64,000 bases of DNA from Trichomonas vaginalis G3. Taxonomy: Eukaryota > Parabasalia > Trichomonadida > Trichomonadidae. This document shows, piece by piece, positions 1-9,228 of the stretch (its first letter is position 1; each line of letters opens with the position of its first letter). Below the pieces are notes generated by a model, which searched no databases, was not told the origin of the DNA, and worked only from the letters and a program-made list of their open reading frames with translations. Location of the stretch: NCBI RefSeq assembly GCF_026262505.1, contig NC_067205.1:24929693-24993692 (forward strand), given 5' to 3'. The translations under genes and the position numbers were made by a program.

Positions 1-466
1 GGTCTTCTATTTTATTGATTTTAACAGTTGCATTTTTCCTGTCATAAATAATATCGAGATGGTATTCTCCTTCGTCAATGTTATACTGGTTTGCATATTC
101 GATATAGATATCGTTTATTTTTTCTTGAAAAGCTTGAAGAGTTGTTTCTAAATTTACAAGCAAACTAACTTGTAAAAGTTTTCCCTGTTCAAATTTCTCA
201 TACATACGTTTTTCTTTGTTATAGTATCGAACTTCAAAACCGACCGTAAATGGGAAACCATGTATGGCTTCTGAAATGAACTTCATTCTACGAAAGCCAA
301 TAGCTTTTGTGACAGATGGGTCTCTTAACCATCTTAATGGGTAGTCAAAACGATAGCCTTCATGCTTTACGGTCTCTGTCTCAAACTTTTGACCGACATT
401 AGTAAAAAGTTCATCTAATGGTTTAGTTGTAGCAACTCTAGAATTTTCTTTTTCTATTGGAAGCAT
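1..466 (-). CDS. Putative minor structural (penton-type) protein of element L, cut by the window edge
   Basis: An open minus-strand frame runs from ATG at 466 to the window edge, 155 codons, with no stop reached. Near residue 45 it has the block FDYPLRW, then KAIGFRRMKF about a dozen residues later, then a second segment LLVNLETTLQAFQEKI. The same layout (YEYPRHW, KAIEIRQVRS, VYVNLDTGDDMKVF) occurs in the structural-type protein at 47062-47542, so the two look like distant paralogues. The gene is divergent from the reading frame at 485, with 18 bases between the start codons. A capsid role is inferred from this similarity and from gene order only. Confidence 0.5.
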   Translation of the reverse strand, partial: MLPIEKENSRVATTKPLDELFTNVGQKFETETVKHEGYRFDYPLRWLRDPSVTKAIGFRRMKFISEAIHGFPFTVGFEVRYYNKEKRMYEKFEQGKLLQVSLLVNLETTLQAFQEKINDIYIEYANQYNIDEGEYHLDIIYDRKNATVKINKIED

Positions 467-484
467 ATTTTATCTATAATAAAA

Positions 485-685
485 ATGTCAAATGAAACAG
501 CGTCTATGAGAGAAATACAACACAACCGACAACTCATTATGCAAGCTCTAAATAAGAACACAACAAACTTTTCAAACTATTCTAAGATATCTGAAACTTT
601 AAAGGATGGAAACTTAAAACTGACATTAAACCCTATAACAGATGAGTTTCTATTTCAAGACAATAAAACAATACTGTCTGTATAA
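485..685 (+). CDS. Small open frame just upstream of the L fibre
   Basis: The frame encodes 66 residues, rich in Asn, Gln and Thr, starting at an ATG preceded by TTTTATCTATAATAAAA, the kind of upstream sequence seen before other Maverick genes here. It ends shortly before the fibre frame at 733 and lies on the same strand. It may be the head-proximal part of the fibre gene or a small separate protein. No known domain is recognised. It is reported as a separate frame in a fossil element. Confidence 0.4.
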   Translation: MSNETASMREIQHNRQLIMQALNKNTTNFSNYSKISETLKDGNLKLTLNPITDEFLFQDNKTILSV

Positions 686-732
686 ATCCAACAAAAGGAA
701 CTTTAAACGAGAAACCTATAAATGAACTTCTT

Positions 733-2286
733 TTGAAAGCAGATGTTGACAACAAAGCTGACAAAGAATATGTAGACGATGCAATAGCAAAAGAAGAAGA
801 AAGAGCTAACAATGCTTATGCAACAAAAGAACATACTCATCCTGAACTAGCAGACAAAACATATGTTGACAATAAAATGTCAAGTGAAGTGACAAGAGCT
901 GAAAACGAATATTCTAAAAAGACTCATATACATTATATTAACCAAATACCAAGTCTTAAGGAAACATTAGAGACAAAAGCAGATAAGACACATACACATA
1001 CCATTGCAAATATTACAAACTTACAAGAAACCTTAAACAGGAAAAGTGACGTTGGACATACACATACCATTGCAAATATTACAAACTTACAAGAAACCTT
1101 AAACAGGAAAAGTGACGTTGGACATACACATACCATTGCAAATATTACAAACTTACAAGAAACCTTAAACAGGAAAAGTGCCGTTGGGCATACACATACA
1201 TCTTCTGAAATAACAGACTTAAACGTTAGCCTTGAAAATAAAGCAGATAAAACATATGTCAATGAAATATACCAAAGTTTGATAGGAACAAAAAATATTG
1301 AAACTATTGTTGGTGACTTTTCTGTCAATGAAGAAAATAAATATTTTAGATGGCAGTTGGTACAGTCCTTAAAAAATGGTACACGGAATAAACTCATTCC
1401 GAAAAATAACAATGAAATGTATGTAAGCTATAAAAAGAATGATGGTACACAAGTTAAAGTTCCATTAGACAACAACTGCTACTTAAACTTATATGGAGAC
1501 GAACAAAAGAAATATTTAAGAGTTTATGAAATGGCAGATATGACATTGCCTGACCCAGCTCCAGCACCACATTATTATGACTATGGAGATGACGACAGAA
1601 CACCACATGTAGATGAACAAAAGCTAACATTATATTTAGATTATTATAGATATAAAAGATATAATGCAATAGAAAAAACGAGAATAGTATATTATTATAC
1701 AGATGACAGAAATAAATATTATAGTCAAGATTTTACCTACCCTGAAAACATAAGATTATATTATAAAAAATATTCTGACACAAACCAGAAGAAACCTGAA
1801 ATAATTGCACTATATTTTAAGTTCAAAAGAGACAATCCTATAATATCTCATATGTTTGATTTAATGAACCCAGTAGGTTCTATTTATACATCTATGGAAG
1901 CAAGAGGTCCTCAAGTAATGTTTGGTGTTGGTGCATGGGAACAAATAGTCGACAGGTTTTTGTATTGTGCAAACTCTTCAAAGGAAACAGGTGGAAGTAA
2001 AACGATTTCAGGTGAAAATTTACCTGCACACAGTCACTACATAGATTTAAGTACATCTCAAGCAGGTTGGCATAAGCATAGATATTGGGATTGGTCAGGA
2101 ATGACAAAAGGTAAAGGATATGATGTTAAAGACGAGGTTAAGTTTGCTATAAATTGTTACTGGAGTGACACTCAGGGAGAAGGAAACCATACACATTTCG
2201 TTTCAGGATATACGCAAACAACGGGACAAAGTAAAGAATACATGCCACCTTACATGACAGTTTACGCATGGTATAGAATTGCTTAG
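733..2286 (+). CDS. Phage-type tail-fibre-like protein of element L
   Basis: This frame encodes about 517 residues. The N-terminal 180 residues are repeats of the type ADKTHTH followed by NITNLQETL, as in the shafts of bacteriophage tail fibres, including three near-identical 22-residue copies. The middle (about 200-375) is Tyr/Asp-rich. The last 140 residues begin NPVGSIYTS, continue GAWEQIVDRFLYC and LPAHSHY, and end MPPYMTVYAWYRI, which matches the plan of phage collar/receptor-binding tips such as the C-terminal part of T4 gp10/gp12-like proteins. The frame has no clear ATG at its left end. It converges on the integrase fragment at 2283. The likely role is attachment of a particle to a cell surface; this is inference. 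Confidence 0.7.
   Translation: MKADVDNKADKEYVDDAIAKEEERANNAYATKEHTHPELADKTYVDNKMSSEVTRAENEYSKKTHIHYINQIPSLKETLETKADKTHTHTIANITNLQETLNRKSDVGHTHTIANITNLQETLNRKSDVGHTHTIANITNLQETLNRKSAVGHTHTSSEITDLNVSLENKADKTYVNEIYQSLIGTKNIETIVGDFSVNEENKYFRWQLVQSLKNGTRNKLIPKNNNEMYVSYKKNDGTQVKVPLDNNCYLNLYGDEQKKYLRVYEMADMTLPDPAPAPHYYDYGDDDRTPHVDEQKLTLYLDYYRYKRYNAIEKTRIVYYYTDDRNKYYSQDFTYPENIRLYYKKYSDTNQKKPEIIALYFKFKRDNPIISHMFDLMNPVGSIYTSMEARGPQVMFGVGAWEQIVDRFLYCANSSKETGGSKTISGENLPAHSHYIDLSTSQAGWHKHRYWDWSGMTKGKGYDVKDEVKFAINCYWSDTQGEGNHTHFVSGYTQTTGQSKEYMPPYMTVYAWYRIA
988..1190 (+). repeat. 66-bp tandem repeat, three copies, inside the L fibre
   Basis: Three consecutive 66-bp units each encode a 22-residue shaft repeat beginning HTHTIANITNLQ. 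The first two are almost identical and the third carries a few changes, so the shaft has recently lengthened by whole in-frame units. Confidence 0.85.
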
Positions 2287-2526
2287 TCGTCATTTTCAAC
2301 TTCTTTAGCATATTCGTCAGGAGTTGTCTTATATTTGTTAGGAATTGTCTTTGAAAGTATACCACCTTGAACTTTGACAAGTTTGAAACGAGGTCTGGCA
2401 ATAGTAGTTTTATCTTCTGCTTGCAGTGTGTACATTTTGCCATGTTTGCCTAAAACTTCATAATATTCTCTTGTATACTTTCTTCTATTTTTACGAACAC
2501 GAATGTGAGTACCTGTCGAGTTCCCA
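2283..2526 (-). pseudogene. C-terminal fragment of a divergent Maverick integrase
   Basis: On the minus strand the segment reads GTHIRVRKNRRKYTREYY, then EVLGKHGKMYTLQ and IARPRFKLVKV. This matches in layout the SH3-like C-terminal domain of the integrases at 20226 and 38594 (GTKVRVVL, LSRNYYIVDS, YPRHKLVES). The sequence is clearly divergent from both. It is only the tail of a gene: at about 2526 it abuts element O. It converges on the L fibre with a few bases of overlap. Confidence 0.55.
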
Positions 2527-2845
2527 TTGAAGGTTTTGCTTGTGAAGGTGTTGGAGTTTGTTTAACTTCAGCTACTTCAGTATTATTTACAACATTTGCT
2601 TTATTTCTTTTCAACATCATAACTGCTCCTGCTGTAGCTAGCAAACCTAGTGGGAGACCATATCTTATATAAGGACTTGACCAAATGCTATTTTTGACAG
2701 GAGCTGGTGGAACACCTAACCTTGGTGAGACTGCTCTTTGCCATTGTGCAGCTCGTAAGAAATATTCAATAGGTGCTCCATAATCGTTTGGTAAAGTTTG
2801 TTTCATAGATGGTGAAGGTTCGCGAGAGCTTGATGAAGAACTCAT
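2527..2845 (-). pseudogene. Small membrane/virion protein of O, 3' truncated
   Basis: The start is MSSSSSSREPSPSMKQ at 2845. The frame matches the 152-residue protein at 32134-32592 up to the junction with element L near 2526. Around residues 58-78 there is a hydrophobic segment, YGLPLGLLATAGAVMMLKR, likely to span a membrane. The gene lies 30 bases from the major capsid gene on the same strand, which suggests a particle component. No family is recognised. Confidence 0.6.
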
Positions 2846-2875
2846 TTATAAGCTTTAAAAATAAACGTTCATCCT

Positions 2876-4449
2876 TTATTCCTCACTGTCGTCCGTAGCT
2901 AAGTTATAGTCATCTAATCTTATTATGGGGATGCCATTAGCACGCACCTGAATGGCAAAGCAACAATCCCTCATAAATCCAATAAGTGGCTTTGGTACAT
3001 TTTCAGTTGCTAGTTCAATAGGTCCTTTAACAGACAATTTGTATGTTATTGGAGCAGTAGATGTTTGACCTTGCTGGAAGCAAAAGTCCACTTCTGTTGG
3101 AAAACCACATAAGAAATGTGTGTTGTCATAGCTATCCCATTTATGTTCCACACTACCATCATCCACCAATGACCTCATAACATCTTCATTAAATCCTATC
3201 ATATCATTGTTTGTATTGCAAGCGTTCGCAACCATTTCATAAAATACAGGTCCATATGATTTTTCAGGTTCTGCAGGTATATTTCCATAAGCTCCCATGG
3301 AAAGCTGAAGATATTTAAACTTAGGGTTCTCAAAATTAACATAATAGTTGTCTTTCTTTCTAAATAGTGCCCAAATACTTTTAACATTAATAGGCGTATA
3401 AGCTGCTGTAAATGTTGCACTTGAACTATCTGTATTCTTTGAGAATGAACCGTCCATAGGAATCCAATCCATAACTTTAACAGGAAAACATAAAGCCTCG
3501 TTTGTATAATGTTCTACAAGTTCTGTATAAATGTTAGGGTCTAAAGAGAATGACTTTGGATGAATGAAACATTCATTAAAATCCATCTTTGTTCGAAATA
3601 GTTGCTGGGTTACAGTTGTAATAGTAACTGTTCCACTAGCTTCTACTGCCTTCGTTATCATGGTGAATGGTTCATTCCATGGAACAAATTTATTTGTCGG
3701 TGGATTTGAATCTGAAGCAAATGCAACTTTAAGAGTTGGATTGAAAGCAATGATATCATTTACAGATATAGATGTGCATTGTAAGGCGTCGCTACTGAAC
3801 TTTACTTTAAGCTGAATGTTTCCTGCAAAAGCTGGAATAAATCGAATAGCTTCTAATGGAAGGAATCTTCTAACAGGAATTCTTAAACGAAGCTTAAAAT
3901 CAAATGATTTTCCTGCTGTAATTGGACCACTAACAATTTGTCCTGTTCTGCATGTTCCCGAATGACTCCATACATCTTCATGTCGAGTCTTTGAGAAAAC
4001 ATCTACTTTCTTTATTTGTTCGGTAGTTTGTGAGTTTGAAGTTATATATGCTTCTTCTCTTGCGTTGTCTTGAGAATATACGATACGACCATTTGCAAGG
4101 ATTTGATATCCAGCAACTGCATAGAAAGCGTCATCGAAACCAATCCAAAATCCTGGTGGGTTTGTTTTATTGGAACCTGAACCAACTTCTTTATCTACAA
4201 TAAATTGACCTTCCATTTTATACGTAATGAATGTATTATAAAAGTCCAACATATTTTCACCAGGAGGTGAGAGATTGAATGTTACCCATGTGTTATCTTT
4301 AGCAGTTCCAGGTTGTGATGGAATCTTTGCGTCAGAATATTTTCTATTAGTGTCACCAATTTGAACTGCATTGTCTATGATATCGAAATATGAGCGAATT
4401 GATGAATATGCTCTGCTGGAGTAAATTCGTTTAGCTGTTCGTTCTGCAT
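2876..4449 (-). CDS. Major capsid protein candidate of O
   Basis: The longest open part encodes 458 residues, and homologous sequence continues upstream to an ATG at 4449 that follows a TTTTTATC motif. The protein is beta-rich and of the size expected for a double-jelly-roll Polinton capsid protein (about 500 residues). Recognisable blocks include WVTFNLSPPGENML, FKLRLRIPVRRFLPLEAIRF and IQLKVKFS. It lies beside the membrane-protein gene and in the same order as the copy at 30531-32110, to which it is nearly identical. The family call rests on size, context and block pattern, not on a database match. The copy is not fully intact. Confidence 0.6.
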
Positions 4450-4489
4450 GTATTTACTTCAGATAAAAATATCTATTTACTTCATTATT

Positions 4490-4914
4490 CTCACTCTTCT
4501 TCTTGGCATTCGTGGTGGAAGTTGTTTCTTGACATTTTCAATGAACTGTACATTCTCTTTTGTCTCAACTTTCTTTCACTGGTGGGTCAGGGTTCTTTGA
4601 CTCGGTTTGTTTTTCAATGAAATTCACGAACTTTGCAATAAGCTCTTGGTTCGTTATTGAAAGTACATCTGGCTTCTTTTCTTCTTGTTCTATTGACTTT
4701 TCAGTTTGAACAGAAGGTTTTTATATGGGCTTCGTGGACTTCACCCTTGCCATACACCTTAATGTTGTCGCTTTCTGCATTCGCTAATGGAAACCTTTCC
4801 TTTTTTTACGTATATTTTACCATCTTTACTCTGACTTACGTAATAGAAAGGATGTTGTATTCCTCTTGCGTCATTTAATATAATAGACTCTCGCTCTGAT
4901 TTTTGACAAGCTCA
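4490..4914 (-). pseudogene. Small Maverick protein (MSLSKSERES type), broken copy in O
   Basis: The minus strand from ATG at 4914 matches the frame at 30072 in element I, starting MSLSKSERESIILNDARG. The homologue is charged and Lys/Glu-rich, with a block YYVSQSKDGKIYVRKRKVPL that also resembles the short protein at 33310 (FYIHTMKDGRVQFRKIKQPL). Its start region faces the coiled-coil gene at 4960, with 45 bases between start codons, so the two probably share a promoter region. Function unknown. Confidence 0.5.
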
Positions 4915-4959
4915 TTTTACATCGGTTAAAGTTTTAATTTTGTTTTTATCTGCAGTCAA

Positions 4960-5220
4960 ATGACTCAGACAAGCCCTACGGACAAGACCCAAGGGGTCAT
5001 AGATGTTGAAGCATTGAAGAAAGAAATTCGCGAGCAAATTTTATCCGAACTGAAGGAACAAAAACAAGAACAAAAGCCAGAGAGACCAAAGAGAAAACTT
5101 AGTGAAAAACAACTTGCTGCATTAGCTGCTGGAAGACAGAAGAACCCACGTTTGCTGGCGAAGAAAGCTAGAGAAGAAGCTGAAGCAAAAGTTAAAGAAG
5201 CTGAAGCAAAGAAAGAGTAA
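4960..5220 (+). CDS. Short basic coiled-coil protein
   Basis: The product has 86 residues. The N-terminal third is polar, then come long charged helices: ALKKEIREQILSELKEQKQE, then RPKRKLSEKQLAALAAGRQK, then an Ala/Glu/Lys tail. This predicts coiled coil with a basic centre. The middle motif (LSEKQLAALAAGRQ) is a common type of short basic helix seen in nucleic-acid-binding virion proteins. The ATG follows TTTTTATCTGCAGTCAA. A gene of the 285-residue structural type starts 25 bases after its stop. A DNA-condensing or scaffold role is possible but not shown. Confidence 0.6.
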   Translation: MTQTSPTDKTQGVIDVEALKKEIREQILSELKEQKQEQKPERPKRKLSEKQLAALAAGRQKNPRLLAKKAREEAEAKVKEAEAKKE

Positions 5221-5244
5221 ATGGTTTATTTTTATCCGAATTAA

Positions 5245-6102
5245 ATGTATAGACAAATACCTTTATCTGTTGCGTTCAGTAGTGAAAACCCTGACGTCAA
5301 AATAAAGGGGAACAGAGTAACGTTTAAGTTTCCAACAGACTGGATTGTGAACATAAATGAAGAGAAGTACATTGGCATAACAAATATGTATATAACACGT
5401 GCTTTCAGAAAGGTTGACTTTATACTTCAAGTCGAGATAGAAAATGACGAACAGTCTTTAAGCGCCCAAAACATTCACATATACAAATACTTTAAAGACG
5501 ATACAACATTGCAACAATGTATGATTTCATTTAATGAGATGTTCGAGAAAAAGTTCAACATTGAAGTACAAACTTTACAGCCTTTACGTGAGTTTCTTGC
5601 ACAACTGAAAGAAGAAGGTAGTCAGCCACAACTTATAGACTTTCATTATGAATTTAATGAAAATGAAGATGGAACTCATGACTGTCAGTTTGTTATATAT
5701 TCACCATTCAATGAAGTCGCTAAAAAGAAAGAAAATCCATTACGTATAAGATTTCAAATCTCTGAACCAAGTGATGATTTCAAGAATGTTTTCAATTATG
5801 ATGCAATGCTTCCGAGGAAAAATGAATTTTCAAAGATTGTAACACCCGGCATTTGGGATAGAAAGCAAGCTATATTATATTCAAACTTAAGTAAGGGAGT
5901 TGAAAATGAGTTCATTGGTCATACAAGAACTTCACCACTTCCTAACCCTAAATACTATAAATTAACTGGCTTCAATCGTGAGTTTTGGATAGACATGTTC
6001 TCCACTCATGACCATAACTGCCCAGTGTTCTTACCTCCAGACCATAAGGACTGTCTCTACATTGAAGCACAACTCTTAAACTCTACCATCGCAGTATTGT
6101 AA
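5245..6102 (+). CDS. Putative minor capsid protein, 285 residues
   Basis: Near residue 28 the protein has VTFKFPTDWIVNI followed by EEKYIGITNMYITRA. This has the layout of the opening of Polinton minor capsid proteins, where a beta strand and a W-x-V-x-L/I-x-x-I turn follow a Pro. The C-terminal part contains PVFLPPDHKDCLYIEAQLL. The ATG is preceded by TTTATTTTTATCCGAATTAA. It is convergent with the polymerase gene, with a repeat array between them, and has a homologue at 28879-29736. A minor capsid or vertex role is an inference from this pattern. The frame looks whole. Confidence 0.5.
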   Translation: MYRQIPLSVAFSSENPDVKIKGNRVTFKFPTDWIVNINEEKYIGITNMYITRAFRKVDFILQVEIENDEQSLSAQNIHIYKYFKDDTTLQQCMISFNEMFEKKFNIEVQTLQPLREFLAQLKEEGSQPQLIDFHYEFNENEDGTHDCQFVIYSPFNEVAKKKENPLRIRFQISEPSDDFKNVFNYDAMLPRKNEFSKIVTPGIWDRKQAILYSNLSKGVENEFIGHTRTSPLPNPKYYKLTGFNREFWIDMFSTHDHNCPVFLPPDHKDCLYIEAQLLNSTIAVL

Positions 6103-6126
6103 AATCTACGCTAGCTTTATTTTTAT

Positions 6127-6455
6127 CACGAATGACCTCATTCATGACCTCATTCCTGACCTCATTCATGACCTCATTCCTGACCTCATTCATGATCTCA
6201 TTCCTGACCTCATTCATGACCTCATTCCTGACCTCATTCATGACCTCATTCCTGACCTCATTCATGACCTCATTGCTGACAAAAATAAATGACCTCATTC
6301 ATGACCTCATTGCTGACAAAAATAAATGACCTCATTCATGACCTCATTGCTGACAAAAATAAATGACCTCATTGCTGACCTCATTGCTGACAAAAATAAA
6401 TGACCTCATTGCTGACCTCATTCATGACCTCATTGCTGACAAAAATAAATGACCT
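6127..6455. repeat. GACCTCATT minisatellite between convergent genes
   Basis: About 330 bp are made of the 12-bp half-units GACCTCATTCAT, GACCTCATTCCT and GACCTCATTGCT, at first alternating as 24-bp units and later broken up by the spacer GACAAAAATAAAT. It fills the gap between the 3' ends of the minor capsid candidate and the polymerase. At the matching place in element I (28797-28879) only one or two such units occur. Confidence 0.9.
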
Positions 6456-8617
6456 CAGAACTTCAACTTACGAATAAAGCTTGTTTTAGTCGTTATTGAG
6501 AAGTTAAACTTTTCAGCAAAGCAAGGTTGACATGACTTACATAAGTCAAATCCAATCTCTTGACCATCATGAAGTGCTTTATATAACTTCATAACACTGA
6601 ACTCAGAGTCTTTGTCATATGTTCCTTGCGGAACCATTAAACCTTTATCTTCATCATAGAAACACTGAACAGAGTCAGGAAACATTTCATTAGCGGTTAA
6701 AGCAATAACATCTTGCTTCACGCCTTTCATTCTGCAGTGAAATGCAACTTCATTTAAATCATTCGTGAGTAAGTCTATGTAAGTCTTCTTTCCACAAAAT
6801 ATTGACTTGTATGCTAAACTTTGTTTTCCAGGTGTGATTTCTGCAAAGTCGCTATGAAATTGACCAAGGTTTTTACCAATGAGAACTCTTCCATAACGTT
6901 TCTCAAACTCTTCAGCTAAACGAGGGATATCTTCATTGTAGAGATGCATACTGTCCGTATCGCTATAAAAGATGTCCATTCCTAAGTCCTCAGCAGTACA
7001 GAATACTTCACACATTATTCTCTTCGACATTGACAGAATGTTAACACCAAGTGGACAGAAGTTAAAGTGTCTGCAAATGCTTTTCGTTAGCTTGAAAATA
7101 GTTTTATCTGAACCATCCAAACCTTCGAACTTCACTATATGGTTGTAGTTTCTGATGGCATATCTTATAGCATCTTTGTCATCTACTATGGTTATTTTTG
7201 ACTCAATAAGAGATAGAATAGTTTTGCCATAAATACTGTTCAGAATGAGCTTTATATTTTCTTGCAAAGGATTTCCTTCTTTCTTATACTTTAACCTTAA
7301 CTCAAACAACTTCTTTACTTCATCTCTTATTCTAATATCTCTGTTTCCATCGTAATAGTATCCTTGCAACACTTCACATTTGACACCTTGATATTTTATG
7401 AGGTCTTGTAATGTTATATGGTCAACATACATTAAACAGCAAGTGTTTGAACTTCTGGGAACGTTAAGTTCTGGATTTAGTTCAGGGTCACAAACTATTA
7501 AAGGAAAGTGTCTATGTATTCCAATCTCTGTTATCTTAATGAGAACAAAGAAGCCAGACATAAACTTTTCACCAATGGGTTCCTTTTGGTCGTCATCGAA
7601 TAAATGTCTCATGAGATACTCTGTGCTTAACATTTCTTTCTTCAATACTTTCGGTATACCTTCTAAAGTATAAAGTCTTGCTATAGCTGATGGATATAAT
7701 GAAACAGCGTCGAAATCAGCAATGAGTTTCTCTTTACTCTTTTGTTTAATGTTATCTGACAGCATACATCTTCCACCTTGAATACAGCGTGAAATAAATT
7801 CTCTTGGTTTATTTGAGAGGTCATATAAATTTCCATTCGGGAAGTACACTCTGTTCTCAAACAATTTGTTAGCAATAGAACAAATACTAACGTAGTCATA
7901 AACGTTTAAATCAAATTCTTTCAATATGTCATTGCGGAACTTAACAAAACCTTCTCTTAAAATTCTTACATCTTGTTTGCAATAAAATGTGCTATACTTT
8001 TCTAAGTCGAAGTGGTTCTCATCTATTCTGCAACCTTTGATGGAATCTATGTTTTTCATGAATGTATCTGCATCCCGGATAAACTTACATGCTTCAGAAA
8101 TGACACCAGTTCTGTTGTCATTTGCTAACAAAACACTGCTGTAGTAGTTGTATGGAAATACTTCTTTCGGTCCTGTTTGTAAGTTAAACATAGCAGGAAA
8201 TAGTTTAAGCTTCTTATTTATAACACTGTAAGAGTCTTTTATAATAATTGCCCTTCCTTTATATAAGCCAGTTATTTGCATTGTTCGTGAACCTTTAATG
8301 ATGGGAGTTCCTTTCACTTCTGTCATGTGTCTTAAGATGAAGTTTATATCATAACTGAGGTTATGGAAATATATTAAACTCTTGTCAGGAAGTCGTTCCA
8401 AAAATTCTGTTGCACAGTTCTGACCCCAAATGCTTTCACTCACTGAACCATCTTCACTGTCGTAACAGATGTTAAAAGCTTTATGAAAGCCGTCTGTGCT
8501 ACACTCAAAGTCAGCAAAGAAAACGTGCTCAGGAATGAACTTGCACTTATTTTTATTTACTTCTTTTGACTCGGCTTTCTTCTTCAGTTGTGCACAATAC
8601 TTTGGAGCGTATGTCAA
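6455..8617 (-). CDS. Protein-primed family B DNA polymerase of O, C-terminal part (split by element I)
   Basis: The segment holds the exonuclease and polymerase domains of a Polinton-type DNA polymerase B. Visible motifs, in order, are Exo I FADFECS, Exo II FHNLSYDINF, Exo III YCKQDVRIL, Pol motif A FDAVSLYPSA, motif B LILNSIYGK, and motif C YSDTDSMHL. The insertion loop layout fits the protein-primed branch. The N-terminal part of the same gene is at 34223-35844, on the far side of element I. The enzyme would copy the element DNA from a protein primer. It is most similar to the copy at 25024-28797. Confidence 0.85.
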   Translation of the reverse strand: MTYAPKYCAQLKKKAESKEVNKNKCKFIPEHVFFADFECSTDGFHKAFNICYDSEDGSVSESIWGQNCATEFLERLPDKSLIYFHNLSYDINFILRHMTEVKGTPIIKGSRTMQITGLYKGRAIIIKDSYSVINKKLKLFPAMFNLQTGPKEVFPYNYYSSVLLANDNRTGVISEACKFIRDADTFMKNIDSIKGCRIDENHFDLEKYSTFYCKQDVRILREGFVKFRNDILKEFDLNVYDYVSICSIANKLFENRVYFPNGNLYDLSNKPREFISRCIQGGRCMLSDNIKQKSKEKLIADFDAVSLYPSAIARLYTLEGIPKVLKKEMLSTEYLMRHLFDDDQKEPIGEKFMSGFFVLIKITEIGIHRHFPLIVCDPELNPELNVPRSSNTCCLMYVDHITLQDLIKYQGVKCEVLQGYYYDGNRDIRIRDEVKKLFELRLKYKKEGNPLQENIKLILNSIYGKTILSLIESKITIVDDKDAIRYAIRNYNHIVKFEGLDGSDKTIFKLTKSICRHFNFCPLGVNILSMSKRIMCEVFCTAEDLGMDIFYSDTDSMHLYNEDIPRLAEEFEKRYGRVLIGKNLGQFHSDFAEITPGKQSLAYKSIFCGKKTYIDLLTNDLNEVAFHCRMKGVKQDVIALTANEMFPDSVQCFYDEDKGLMVPQGTYDKDSEFSVMKLYKALHDGQEIGFDLCKSCQPCFAEKFNFSITTKTSFIRKLKF
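8613..8617. repeat. Target-site duplication GTCAA, left of element I
   Basis: GTCAA precedes the left AGTTAGTATAC end and recurs at 34223-34227 after the right end. The uninterrupted polymerase copy at 26638 has a single GTCAA at this place (on the complementary strand), which confirms the duplication. Five to six bases is the usual length for Mavericks. Confidence 0.85.
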
Positions 8618-8799
8618 AGTTAGTATACATATCAAGTGTACGGAGGCACTGCGCACCTACTTACCCATTATATGTGAATTTGACACTTTACAAAACCGTT
8701 AACGTATATTTTACAACACAAACGACAACACTAACTTAACCTTAAATATTTACAAAGCCACCAACCACTTCACCTCACTAATGTAAAAAATAAACGTTC

Positions 8800-9126
8800 T
8801 CACTTACAAAAGTATTGCAACTCCTCCCATTGCTGTGCTTCACACAATAGTTCATATTCTTCAGTATCGCTGCTGTCACTCCAATCGTCAGAGTCAAAGT
8901 CACTGTCAAAATAAATGTTAGTAAGTTTTGACAAAGCTAATGAAACACGTTTACCGTTTGTATCGTATGCTTGTATAAACTTTCCATTCTTCATTCCTTC
9001 ATAAACGCTCAAACTAACTTTACCCTTTCTCCCTCGTATCTGATAGAATGTATTTTCACGAGGAACGAAGAACAAATTCTTGAACTCATGACCGTTGTAG
9101 TTTTGTTATCTCAATAGTTTTCGTCA
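8800..9126 (-). pseudogene. TIR-encoded small protein with acidic tail (left copy)
   Basis: The open part encodes about 91 residues: basic N-terminal half (FYQIRGRKGKVSLSVYEG) and acidic C-terminal tail (FDSDFDSDDWSDSSDTEE). The matching right copy at 33710-34036 is 108 residues and begins MTKTIEITNYNG. A third relative lies at 47760-48080 in element T. Being inside the terminal repeat, the gene is present at both ends of each element. No known family is recognised. Confidence 0.6.
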
Positions 9127-9228
9127 TTTATATAAAAATAAAATAAAAAATAATTTTAAAAAAATAAACTTAAAAATAAATGATATTACTACCTTCACGC
9201 GTATGAAAACATAGCACAAAAATAAATT

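Larger units (their letters stand above)
1..2526. mobile_element. Element L: fragment of a divergent Maverick/Polinton-like element
   Basis: This stretch holds a capsid-type gene cut by the window edge, a fibre gene and the C-terminal end of an integrase. All three differ from the homologues in the neighbouring elements O and I, so L is another lineage of the same superfamily. The right edge at about 2526 is an abrupt join into the membrane-protein gene of O, with no terminal repeat visible at the join. L is a fragment and is broken; no age estimate is possible because no close copy is in the window. Confidence 0.6.

Noticed and set aside
933-1412. 159-residue minus-strand frame opposite the L fibre
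   Set aside because: It is the antisense shadow of the 66-bp shaft repeats, with no independent start context.
6132-6329. Open frames on both strands through the GACCTCATT array
   Set aside because: The 12-bp half-units keep frames open by arithmetic; the products are pure repeats and are absent at the same place in element I.
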